From: Bacteroidales bacterium UBA1195
GTDB taxonomy: Bacteria; Bacteroidota; Bacteroidia; Bacteroidales; WCHB1-69
DNA: 46,015 nt
Assembly: GCA_002309855.1 (NCBI GenBank)
Contig: DBYD01000022.1
Coordinates: 1 to 46,015 of the forward strand
Reading direction: 5' to 3'
The notes below the pieces were generated by a model that saw nothing but the letters and a program-made list of their open reading frames with translations, did no database searches and was not told the DNA's origin. Of the stretch, positions 1 through 6,766 are shown in pieces (within the stretch, counting starts at the first letter, position 1; each line of letters begins with the position of its first letter). Both the position numbers and the translations under genes were made by a program.

Positions 1-816
1 CATGGTATCCGATTCAAAATCATAGCAGTAAATGATTGGGGTGACAGAGAATCCGACCAACAGCTCTTTTCCATTCATCACCTTCACCCATGTTTCTGGG
101 GAGTATTCGAATTTTCCATACAGTTCCTTCGGGCGACGTATGTTTAACATCTTGAGTGAACTGTCCGACAATCTGCAATAGGCCATGATTTTAGCATTCG
201 TAATAAAAGTGTCAGATTGCATTTCACATCTCCCTGGAACTATTACAGTGGCATCCGCCAACAGCCCTCCGGCAAAAAAACGTTCATCCAAATGGTCGTC
301 CCAAGGATAAAGGCAACCATAAAAAAAGGAATTATAAGAACAAATACGGGGCATGCTGTCCAAACTGTACCGGCCAATTATTTCCCCTTTACTGTTAACC
401 AACAAAATATCCCTGTAATCCTTATGAAAAACCCTGTTGCATCTCGTTACCACAAAACGATCCAGACAAAGAAAAATAGAATCTTGATTGTGATAATAGA
501 ATGTACGGATTCCATAATAACCATCATTTCTCAAATGTTCAAATGAAATGGCACGCAATTCCCCCGAACAACAATTGAGGACATACATCGGATTTAACGA
601 GGATGATAATGTAATATAAAATAAGGTATCGTCCAAAACTCTTTCCTCCTTATGGTTCCACATCATGCTTAATGCATATTCCGACTCGAATGTGAACTTG
701 TGCACAGAAGCGAGATCCAACGTATTACTGACAGTATAATCCGCTGTCAGCACCTTAGGTTGCGCATGACAGGAAACCAACAGACAAAAAATGATGGATA
801 GAGGAAACAACCGCAT
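1..816 (-). CDS. Lipoprotein of unknown function, 3' end outside window
   Basis: A reading frame with no stop runs for 272 codons from an ATG at 816 to the left edge, so the C-terminus is missing. The N-terminus has a hydrophobic stretch ending in a lipobox (LLVSC, Cys near residue 16), so the product should be a lipidated envelope protein. The rest is rich in short beta-strand-like segments with aromatic and Asp/Ser turns (for example FYYHNQDSIFLCLDRF), which recalls the beta-propeller lipoproteins common in Bacteroidetes (DUF4221-like). That family assignment is a guess from texture, without a diagnostic motif. The gene is more AT-rich than the core genes to the right and lies next to gene remnants, so it may be accessory. 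Confidence 0.7.
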   Translation of the reverse strand, partial: MRLFPLSIIFCLLVSCHAQPKVLTADYTVSNTLDLASVHKFTFESEYALSMMWNHKEERVLDDTLFYITLSSSLNPMYVLNCCSGELRAISFEHLRNDGYYGIRTFYYHNQDSIFLCLDRFVVTRCNRVFHKDYRDILLVNSKGEIIGRYSLDSMPRICSYNSFFYGCLYPWDDHLDERFFAGGLLADATVIVPGRCEMQSDTFITNAKIMAYCRLSDSSLKMLNIRRPKELYGKFEYSPETWVKVMNGKELLVGFSVTPIIYCYDFESDTM

Positions 817-895
817 AAGACAAACCTGTGTTTACATTGCAATTATAAATCTATCCAAATAGAAACACATCTCCGTTTACTCCAATTAAAGAATA

Positions 896-1063
896 TTAAT
901 CCCTTGGCATTTGGTGGTTCCAATCGTATGCAGTATATTGTACTGTTCCATCCGGATTATAAACATGTGCAAATATTCCCTCCCTAGTAATATTCGTTTC
1001 ATTGTTATGAGTTTCTGTTATGTACACTCTACCACAATCTAAAGCATTACCTGAACTGTTTTG
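896..1063 (-). pseudogene. 3' fragment of an unidentified gene
   Basis: Reading leftwards from about 1063 to a TAA at 896-898 gives about 54 codons of protein-like sequence (RVYITETHNNETNITREG, then HVYNPDGTVQY and YDWNHQMPRD). It has no start codon, and an in-frame TAG lies just upstream. It therefore looks like the surviving tail of a longer gene cut at its 5' side, next to the transposase fragment. The family is not recognised. Confidence 0.45.
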
Positions 1064-1092
1064 ACCCTAATTAATTTGAGTAATTTTTTATC

Positions 1093-1425
1093 TTAAATTG
1101 ATTTGCAAAAGTAGTTATTTTTTCGATACCTTTCATCACGGAACAAATTTTTTTTTACTTTTGCGCCAGACACATTGTCTTCCGGTTTCATATTGCACTT
1201 TAGATGGTTGGTCTCATAAGCCTCCCTGTATTCTATTGGACTTTTAAGTCCGAGCCTGTGTAGCATACATTTGCTGTTGTATTGCTTAATAAACTGCGAG
1301 ATGGCTTTTTCCGCTTCCGACATAAAATGGAACGTGTAGATGCTAAACAACTCCTCCTCAATGGTGCGGTTGAACCACTCTATGCAGCCGTTGCATTCCG
1401 GAGAGCACCCACACCTTGGCAACAT
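1093..1425 (-). mobile_element. Transposase C-terminal fragment (rve/DDE, IS3 or IS481 type)
   Basis: The frame encodes the end of a retroviral-integrase-type transposase: SPECNGCIEWFNRTIEEE carries the last catalytic Glu of the DDE triad, followed by QFIKQYNSKCMLHRLGLKSP and PIEYREAY, the usual C-terminal helix region. The N-terminal helix-turn-helix and the first two Asp residues are absent. The 5' end of the fragment runs straight into an FAD-oxidase fragment in another frame, so this is a dead remnant. The 3' flank (1064-1092, AT-rich) may hold the right end of the element. No partner inverted repeat was found to confirm this. Confidence 0.75.
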
Positions 1426-1453
1426 CCTCCCCTAAAACTCTGGTGCAGACCGA

Positions 1454-1660
1454 TACCAGACCACTTCCCACTACCTGTCCGGCGATGGAGGTGCCGCCCG
1501 CTCGGGGAATCAGGCTGATACCCTTTTCCCGCGCATAGCGGATAAGTTCGCGGATATCCTCTTCATTCTCCGGATAGGCGACGCCATACGGCATTTCCCG
1601 GTATACGCTGGCATCCGTGGCATAGGCTATCCGGTGCAACCGGTCAGTATGGATCACCAT
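1454..1660 (-). pseudogene. N-terminal fragment of an FAD-linked oxidase
   Basis: About 69 codons match the start of the FAD_binding_4 domain of D-lactate dehydrogenase/glycolate oxidase-type enzymes: LHRIAYATDASVYREMP, then a PENEEDIRELIRYAREKG segment and the FAD-binding RAGGTSIAGQVVGSGLV loop. The match stops abruptly at about 1454, and beyond it the DNA belongs to the transposase fragment. Intact family members are several hundred residues long, so this is a remnant. Its ATG overlaps the stop codon of the barrel gene to the right, which suggests that this side is also a junction. Confidence 0.7.
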
Positions 1661-2187
1661 TCGAACGCGAAACGGAGTGATACGTTCGACAGGTTGGCAT
1701 CCTCCCTGTGATAGCCCTCCTCCTCATACACATAGATGACATCTTCCAATGTGGTGAGGTATGAGGCGGCAACCATGATGGAAAAGGCGAATTTCTTGGG
1801 TGTGCCGAAACGCAGGCCGAAGGCCGCGTCCGCGTACTGGCCGCTCCCTTCACCGATGTAATAGCCGAGCCGCACCTGACCGAATGGCAGGGTGCGCTTT
1901 TCGGTGAAGTTGTAACGGAACGAGGTGTAGATAGGCAGGACGAAGGCGTTCTTGTTCCAGAGGAAGGAGAAACCGGCCCCGACAAAGACGTTGCTGTTGA
2001 ACTGGCAGCCGTGCGTCGTACCTAATGAGAAGGTGTTCATCCCATCCTTGAAGGCGAAGGCGTTGGATTGGTCCAAAAAGCCGACATAACCTGTCCTGAT
2101 TGTGTAGTCGTCCTGTGCGGAAAGCGTTCCGCAAAACATCACGCCGCAGAGAAAAAGCGGCAGCAAAAGTAAAGGTTTTCTCTTCAT
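1654..2187 (-). CDS. Small outer-membrane beta-barrel protein
   Basis: A complete 177-residue protein with a clear signal peptide (basic start, LLLLPLFLCGVMFCGTLSA, cleavage before QDDY). The mature part is made of short amphipathic strands with alternating aromatic residues (FVGAGFSFLWN, LPIYTSFRYNF, LRFGTPKKFAFSIMV) and ends in the aromatic C-terminus FAFEW typical of barrel proteins handled by BamA. About 150 mature residues would suit an 8-stranded barrel. No enzymatic motif is seen. The downstream frame on the same strand is a broken FAD-oxidase fragment, so the gene stands alone. Confidence 0.75.
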   Translation of the reverse strand: MKRKPLLLLPLFLCGVMFCGTLSAQDDYTIRTGYVGFLDQSNAFAFKDGMNTFSLGTTHGCQFNSNVFVGAGFSFLWNKNAFVLPIYTSFRYNFTEKRTLPFGQVRLGYYIGEGSGQYADAAFGLRFGTPKKFAFSIMVAASYLTTLEDVIYVYEEEGYHREDANLSNVSLRFAFEW

Positions 2188-2346
2188 AACACATAATTTT
2201 TAGTTTCAAAACCAACAATTCAGGTTGTGCAAACGCCGCATTGGGGATTTTATTGCGCAATATACGGAAGTTTTTTTGAAATGGGGTGAGAAACCTATCG
2301 GACACCGCAGTCATTACATGGATTTTCCTGCATTCCGGCCGTCAAA

Positions 2347-2445
2347 ATTTCGGGGAAAATGGGTTTTTGGAGGAAAAAAATTTCGGGGAAAGTTGATTTT
2401 TTCGCAAAAAACATTTCGGGGAAACCATATTTTATATACTTTTGC
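2347..2445. repeat. Three 33-bp tandem iterons upstream of the ATPase gene
   Basis: The 12-bp core ATTTCGGGGAAA occurs at 2347-2358, 2380-2391 and 2413-2424, exactly 33 bp apart (about three helical turns). Each core contains the inverted repeat TTTC-GGG-GAAA. The spacers between cores are not conserved beyond being A/T-rich. The third unit runs into the -7 box at 2437-2444, and its TTTC lies 19 nt upstream, in the -33 position. This arrangement suits binding sites for a repressor or for the downstream protein's own regulator. Confidence 0.8.
2437..2444 (+). promoter_or_regulatory. Bacteroidetes -7 promoter box for the ATPase gene
   Basis: TACTTTTG matches the Bacteroidetes -7 consensus TAnnTTTG. 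Transcription would begin near 2450, which rules out the in-frame TTG at 2442 as a start and supports the ATG at 2469. Confidence 0.7.
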
Positions 2446-2468
2446 AAAATAAAAACAAGTGCATTGTC

Positions 2469-3803
2469 ATGGCAAAAAAATTCTTTAAACGTAAAATATA
2501 CAATCAGTTGCTAAAATGGAAAAATGAGAGCAACGGACAAACCGCCATTCTGGTGGAAGGGGCAAGACGCATCGGCAAGTCCACCATTGTGGAGGCGTTC
2601 GCAAAAAACGAATATGAGTCCTATATCCTTATCGATTTCAACAAGGCCTCCCAAACCGTAAAACAGTTGTTCGATGACCTGATGGATTTGAACTATCTTT
2701 TTCTCTCCTTGCAGACCATTTTCCACACGACCCTTGTGAACCGCAAGTCCGTCATTGTCTTTGACGAGGTGCAACAATGCCCGCAGGCACGACAGGCCAT
2801 CAAATACCTTGTGGCGGACGGACGATATGACTATGTGGAGACCGGTTCGCTGATCAGCATCAAAAAAAACACGGAAAACATCACGATTCCCAGCGAAGAA
2901 GAGCGCGTGCAGATGTATCCGATGGATTATGAGGAATTCAGGTGGGCGCTTGGCGACGAATCCACTTTGCCCGCTATCCGCACCTATTGGGAAAACAAAA
3001 TGCCTTTGAAAGCCGCTTTCAGAACCATACAGCGCGATTTCCGGCTTTACATGCTGGTCGGTGGCATGCCGCAGGCAGTGGAATCCTATCTTGAAAGCAA
3101 CGATTTCAGCACTGTTGATGCTGTCAAGCGGAAAATCATCCGTCTTTATGAGGATGACTTCCTTAAAATCGATTCCACCGGCAGGATCACCCAGTTGTTC
3201 AGGGCGATTCCCAGCGAATTGTCACGCAGCACCTCCCGCTATGTGCCCTCCACTTTCATAAGCCATACGGCATACGACAAACAATCCGAACTGATGAATG
3301 TGCTTGAGGAGAGCAAAACAGTCCATTTTGCCTACCATACCGACGATCCCAATGTGGGGATGGGGCTTACCCGTAATCCCGACAAGTATAAGATTTATGT
3401 TGCCGACACAGGTCTGTTCGTCACAATGGCGTTTTGGGAAAAGAGTTTCACGGAGAATGTCATCTATGAAAAGCTTTTGGGTGACAAACTTCCGACCAAT
3501 CTGGGCTATGTGTATGAGAATGTGGTGGCACAGATGTTGCGGACTGCAGGCAATGAATTGTACTACCATACATGGCCGAAAGATGAAAAACACAATTATG
3601 AGATTGATTTTCTGCTCTCAAGAGGCTCAAAGCTGTGTCCGATAGAGGTGAAAAGTTCGAGCTACCGATCCCACAAGTCGTTAGATGAATTTTGCACCAA
3701 GTATTCAGGAAGGATAAGCCGCCGCTATATTATATATACCAAAGACCTGTATTTCACAGGTGATACAGCGTATATCCCCGCCTTCATGACCATGTTGTTG
3801 TAA
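2469..3803 (+). CDS. AAA-type ATPase with C-terminal DUF4143 domain
   Basis: A 444-residue protein of the archaeal/Bacteroidetes ATPase family with a C-terminal DUF4143 domain. Near the N-terminus is the Walker A motif (EGARRIGKST), followed by Walker B (SVIVFDEVQQCP), an arginine-finger region and the family segment LYMLVGGMPQAV. The C-terminal part has a PDDEXK-nuclease-like signature, EIDFLLSRG then CPIEVKSS, with the Asp and Glu-x-Lys correctly spaced. The biological role of these proteins is unsettled. They are frequent, often multicopy, accessory genes in gut Bacteroidales and have been suspected in defence or DNA transfer. The gene has its own promoter with iterons and stands alone between remnants, consistent with a mobile single-gene unit. 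Confidence 0.9.
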   Translation: MAKKFFKRKIYNQLLKWKNESNGQTAILVEGARRIGKSTIVEAFAKNEYESYILIDFNKASQTVKQLFDDLMDLNYLFLSLQTIFHTTLVNRKSVIVFDEVQQCPQARQAIKYLVADGRYDYVETGSLISIKKNTENITIPSEEERVQMYPMDYEEFRWALGDESTLPAIRTYWENKMPLKAAFRTIQRDFRLYMLVGGMPQAVESYLESNDFSTVDAVKRKIIRLYEDDFLKIDSTGRITQLFRAIPSELSRSTSRYVPSTFISHTAYDKQSELMNVLEESKTVHFAYHTDDPNVGMGLTRNPDKYKIYVADTGLFVTMAFWEKSFTENVIYEKLLGDKLPTNLGYVYENVVAQMLRTAGNELYYHTWPKDEKHNYEIDFLLSRGSKLCPIEVKSSSYRSHKSLDEFCTKYSGRISRRYIIYTKDLYFTGDTAYIPAFMTMLL

Positions 3804-3825
3804 AAAGAGAAAAAAGATGCCTGGT

Positions 3826-3849
3826 AGAGATGCGATTAATCGCGTCTCT
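3826..3849. repeat. REP-like palindrome, 24 bp, one mismatch
   Basis: The sequence begins AGAGATGCGATT and ends AATCGCGTCTCT. The two halves are complementary except for one base. It shares the outer GAGAC/GTCTC arms with the second palindrome at 4149-4178, and a half copy follows the same A-rich leader near 5068-5087. This type of small palindrome is often dispersed in Bacteroidetes genomes. Confidence 0.65.
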
Positions 3850-3877
3850 GACTCATCGGGACGATGGAGTTTTTTGA

Positions 3878-3910
3878 TAACGTTTCCTGTTGATCACCTT
3901 CCAAAGGGAA
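3878..3910. repeat. 33-bp direct repeat, copy 1
   Basis: This matches 4475-4507 with a single mismatch (T against C in the CACCTYCC part). The two copies bracket the zinc-ribbon gene and its 3' flank. Confidence 0.85.
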
Positions 3911-4148
3911 TCGTTCCGGCTACAGCACCAATGCTGTGACACCTATGATTCTACGGATTATGTTCGGTTTCATGGATTTTATGGTGTAAAGAATTGCTAA
4001 ATTTTTGTGTTTAACGCCACCCTTACGTTTAAAAAAAAATCATCATACGTCCATTCCGCCACATTTTGTCCTGCCAGGCAAACGGCATGGAATTATCGTT
4101 GAATCCGGTTTTACCGTTTGTTTCTGTTCTGTCGTTTGTTACGTTTCC

Positions 4149-4178
4149 TGTAGAGACGTTTCATGAAACGTCTCTACA
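4149..4178. repeat. Perfect 30-bp palindrome
   Basis: The left arm TGTAGAGACGTTTCA is exactly complementary to the right arm TGAAACGTCTCTACA, with no loop. It lies 11 bp beyond the stop codon of the zinc-ribbon gene, so it may terminate transcription. Its similarity to the palindrome at 3826-3849 suggests a REP- or MITE-type dispersed element. Confidence 0.85.
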
Positions 4179-4188
4179 ACAATGGGGG

Positions 4189-4470
4189 TCATTTGCATTT
4201 TCCCATTGAATATTTTTTCCATTGCTGTTCCATGGTCTTTTTGTTCCAGTTGGATGTTTTTTTCTTTGCATTAAAGAATGGAAAGCCCTGGTTTATCCAT
4301 CGCTGCCGATATTCGGAAAATGTGTATCCTTCCGATTCAACGTCAAATCCGAATTCAAAGCCGCAACATGAGCAGATGACGTATGTCGGGTAACCGAATT
4401 CATCATACGGAACCTCCTCCAATTTGTCATAACCGCAAACGGGACAGATGTGCATATTTTCTTTCAGCAT
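4189..4470 (-). CDS. Small zinc-ribbon protein with two CxxC pairs
   Basis: A 93-residue protein with CPVCGYD near residue 9 and CSCCGFEFGFD near residue 33, two CxxC knuckles that should bind one zinc ion. The C-terminal half is charged and helical (EGYTFSEYRQRWINQGFPFF, then many Lys). Proteins with this CPVCGYD...CCGFEFG pattern are widespread small hypothetical proteins in Bacteroidetes and Firmicutes. Some sit beside polymorphic toxins, but no toxin is seen here. Five bases upstream of its ATG lies the second copy of a 33-bp direct repeat whose other copy lies beyond its 3' end. The start at residue 6 (Met before HICPVC) is an alternative. Confidence 0.7.
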   Translation of the reverse strand: MLKENMHICPVCGYDKLEEVPYDEFGYPTYVICSCCGFEFGFDVESEGYTFSEYRQRWINQGFPFFNAKKKTSNWNKKTMEQQWKKYSMGKCK

Positions 4471-4474
4471 GTTT

Positions 4475-4507
4475 TAACGTTTCCTGTTGATCACCTCCCA
4501 AAGGGAA
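4475..4507. repeat. 33-bp direct repeat, copy 2
   Basis: Second copy of the repeat at 3878-3910, lying between the YcxB-like gene and the start of the zinc-ribbon gene. It begins 5 bp upstream of that start codon and so forms its leader region. Confidence 0.85.
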
Positions 4508-4515
4508 AGGAGGGA

Positions 4516-5010
4516 CTAAATATTGTACTGTTCCTTAATCTTTTTGACAAAGCTAACAAATTCATGGGAACAATTACCGAGAGACAATGCACAACCGACT
4601 GATGGAGAACGCATCATATATATATTTGTCTTTGTGACATAGATTCTGAATAGCTGGTTGTACTGTATTTTCACATTGCCGACTGCCGAAAACTGCTCGT
4701 AATGGTCATCATAAAAATCGATATGCTGCTCCGTGCCCTCTTTCAGCACAAACTGATTATAATATTTTCTTGCTCTCCGGTCTGCACCGAAGGTGTACAT
4801 CCAGATGGCGACCAACAGTCCTGCTAAAAAACCCACAGCCAATGCCACATCGGAGTATTCATAAATTTGTACGATTGCAAATGCCGTAATCAACAGGCTG
4901 CTGCCAATAATGATGGACATGTTTTTTTTGTTCCTGTATCTCAGAAAACGGTTAAACTGCACATATTCTTTTTCAGAGACGCTTTTATCGACACTATAAT
5001 TCGGTTTCAT
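4516..5010 (-). CDS. YcxB-like membrane protein
   Basis: A 164-residue protein with an N-terminal amphipathic helix (EKEYVQFNRFLRYRNKK), two transmembrane segments (SIIIGSSLLITAFAIVQIY and ALAVGFLAGLLVAIWMYTFG) and a C-terminal soluble domain of beta strands (HIDFYDDHYEQFS, VKIQYNQLFRIYVTKTNIY) ending in a helix. This is the layout of the YcxB-like family (PF14317), whose C-terminal part resembles a pleckstrin-homology fold. The function is unknown. It is followed by the zinc-ribbon gene on the same strand, 45 bp away, so the two may be cotranscribed. Confidence 0.75.
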   Translation of the reverse strand: MKPNYSVDKSVSEKEYVQFNRFLRYRNKKNMSIIIGSSLLITAFAIVQIYEYSDVALAVGFLAGLLVAIWMYTFGADRRARKYYNQFVLKEGTEQHIDFYDDHYEQFSAVGNVKIQYNQLFRIYVTKTNIYMMRSPSVGCALSLGNCSHEFVSFVKKIKEQYNI

Positions 5011-5140
5011 ACCTGATTTTTTTATCCAACGCCGTCCTTCCGCGGTTTATTGCCCGAAAGACGAAAAAAAAAAGATGCCCGATAGAGACTTGTCAGAAGT
5101 TCTGGTTGCACAATACCGCATTTCATCACATTGGGCAAAC

Positions 5141-5341
5141 TCACAAATCCAACAAATAGTACCGGTCATCACCGATGTAATATTCCTCAAAATAGGCTGT
5201 GGTATCCTCGTCCAAAAACAGCATTCCAGCATCACCCTGATATACAGGAATGTCAAGCACCAGACCCAAACCGGCAAAGAGATTCCAGGAATCTCCAAGA
5301 TAAAAGTTATAGTTTGCCCGTAAAGGAATCTGCAAGGATTT
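5141..5341 (-). pseudogene. C-terminal fragment of an outer-membrane beta-barrel protein
   Basis: About 66 codons resemble the end of a PorT-like barrel: LQIPLRANYNFYLGDSWNLF, then AGLGLVLDIPVY and a turn-rich tail that stops at 5141-5143. The IPLRANY strand followed by an FAGLG strand is typical of these proteins. Upstream, the frame is closed by a stop within ten bases and no signal peptide is present, so this is a 5'-truncated remnant. The rest of 5011-5506 shows only a half copy of the REP-like element (about 5068-5087) and the leader of the downstream operon. Confidence 0.5.
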
Positions 5342-5506
5342 ATTACGCCCTTATAACGCTGGATTGTGGGGAAAAGTGTGTGTCCTGAAAAAAATTTTTC
5401 TTTATACAACAATATTTGGAAACAATATGCGTTTGTCAAAAGTTATGGTTGTGGCCTGCCGCAGCCAAAAGATAATTAAGTGTTTTATTAAGAAAACTTT
5501 AGAAAC

Positions 5507-6763
5507 ATGACTGACATTTTTACAAGAATTAAGGGCATCCCCGGACCACTCGGGCAGTATCAGGAATTTGCGGACGGATATTACATGTTCCCGCAGCTGG
5601 TGGGCGAAATCGGCCCGAATATGGAATTCAACGGCAAAAAAGTGCTTTGCTGGAGTCTGAACAACTACCTCGGACTGGCCAACGACCCCGAAGTGCGCAA
5701 AGCTGACGCGGAAGCCGCAGCAAAATACGGCATGGCCGCCCCGATGGGCGCCCGCATGATGTCCGGCGACACCAAATACCATCACGAACTGGAGGACAAG
5801 CTGGCCGCCTTCGTCGGCAAACCGGCCGCATTCCTGGTGAACTACGGCTACCAGGCCATGATCTCCACCATTGACTGCCTGCTGGACCGCCGCGACGTGG
5901 TTGTCTTCGACATTGAATCCCACGCCTGCATCTACGACGGCATCCGCCTGCACATGGGACGCCGCTTCTCATACCGTCACAACGACATGGCTCACCTGCG
6001 CGAAGTGCTGGGACGCGCCACCAAATTCGCCGAGGAGAGCGGCGGCGGCATCCTGGTCATCACCGAAGGTGTGTTCGGAATGTCGGGCGAGCTTGGCAAA
6101 CTGGACGAGATTGTGGCCATGAAGAAGGACTTCGATTTCCGCCTGCTCATCGACGATGCGCACGGCTTCGGCACCATGGGCAAGAACGGCACCGGCACCG
6201 CCGAGCATTTCGGCGTTGAGGATGGCATCGACGTGCATTTCGCCGCCTTCGCCAAGAGCATGGCCGGCATCGGCGGCTTCGTCGCCTCCGAAAAGGCGAT
6301 TGTGGACCACCTGCGCTTCAACATGCGCTCCCAGACCTACGCCAAATCGCTCCCGATGCCGATGGTCATGGGTGCACTCAAGAGGCTGGAGCTGATACAG
6401 ACCCGTCCTGAGCTGCGCGAAAAACTCTGGACCATCACAAACGCACTGAAAAAAGGGTTGCGTGAAAACGGCTTCAACATCGGCAACACCGAGGCCAATG
6501 TGACACCGGTCTTCCTGAACGGCACCGTCGCACAGGCCACACAGATTGTGGTCGATATGCGTGAGAACTACGGCATATTCTGCTCCATGGTCCTCTATCC
6601 CGTGGTACCGAAAGGCACCATCGAGCTGCGCCTGATCCCGACCGCCGCACACACCCTGGAGGATGTGGAGCGCACCATCAACGTGTTCAAGGAGGTCCGC
6701 GCAAAGCTGGACCGCGGCGAATACAGCGAAACCGAAATCAACAACCAGCGCATCAATTTCTAA
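5507..6763 (+). CDS. Alpha-oxoamine synthase, probable cysteate fatty acyltransferase
   Basis: A 418-residue PLP enzyme of the alpha-oxoamine synthase family (KBL, BioF, serine palmitoyltransferase). Visible landmarks are WSLNNYLGL near the N-terminus, ESHACIYDG, RHNDM, the cofactor-binding Asp and His of LIDDAHGFG (D216, H219) and the Schiff-base lysine in AAFAKSMAGIGGF (Lys250). These enzymes join an amino acid to an acyl thioester with loss of CO2. The long N-terminus (GPLGQYQEF) and the LVGEIGPNME segment resemble the group found in gliding Flavobacteria and Cytophaga rather than the Bacteroides-type serine palmitoyltransferase. With a threonine-synthase-like gene 3 bp downstream, the best inference is condensation of cysteate with fatty acyl thioester, the first step of capnine/sulfonolipid synthesis. 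Serine palmitoyltransferase or glycine acyltransferase remain possible. This is the first gene of an eight-gene run. Confidence 0.7.
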   Translation: MTDIFTRIKGIPGPLGQYQEFADGYYMFPQLVGEIGPNMEFNGKKVLCWSLNNYLGLANDPEVRKADAEAAAKYGMAAPMGARMMSGDTKYHHELEDKLAAFVGKPAAFLVNYGYQAMISTIDCLLDRRDVVVFDIESHACIYDGIRLHMGRRFSYRHNDMAHLREVLGRATKFAEESGGGILVITEGVFGMSGELGKLDEIVAMKKDFDFRLLIDDAHGFGTMGKNGTGTAEHFGVEDGIDVHFAAFAKSMAGIGGFVASEKAIVDHLRFNMRSQTYAKSLPMPMVMGALKRLELIQTRPELREKLWTITNALKKGLRENGFNIGNTEANVTPVFLNGTVAQATQIVVDMRENYGIFCSMVLYPVVPKGTIELRLIPTAAHTLEDVERTINVFKEVRAKLDRGEYSETEINNQRINF

Positions 6764-6766
6764 GCC

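Larger units (their letters stand above)
3804..4188. other. Gene-free stretch with repeats and palindromes
   Basis: This 385-bp space lies between the convergent ATPase and zinc-ribbon genes. It contains two palindromes (3826-3849 and 4149-4178), the first copy of a 32/33-bp direct repeat (3878-3910) and a third partial copy, ACGTTTCCTGT, at 4141-4151. No protein-like frame is visible. Either palindrome could also serve as a transcription terminator for the flanking genes. Confidence 0.6.

Noticed and set aside
2347..2445. Possible CRISPR array
   Set aside because: The repeated core is only 12 bp, the spacers are A/T-rich and there are three units with no cas genes nearby.
2225..2452. Open frame over the 33-bp repeats reading as KFRGK-type peptide repeats
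   Set aside because: It ends inside the promoter region and covers the -7 box at 2437-2444. The 33-bp period automatically keeps the frame, so a regulatory reading is simpler.
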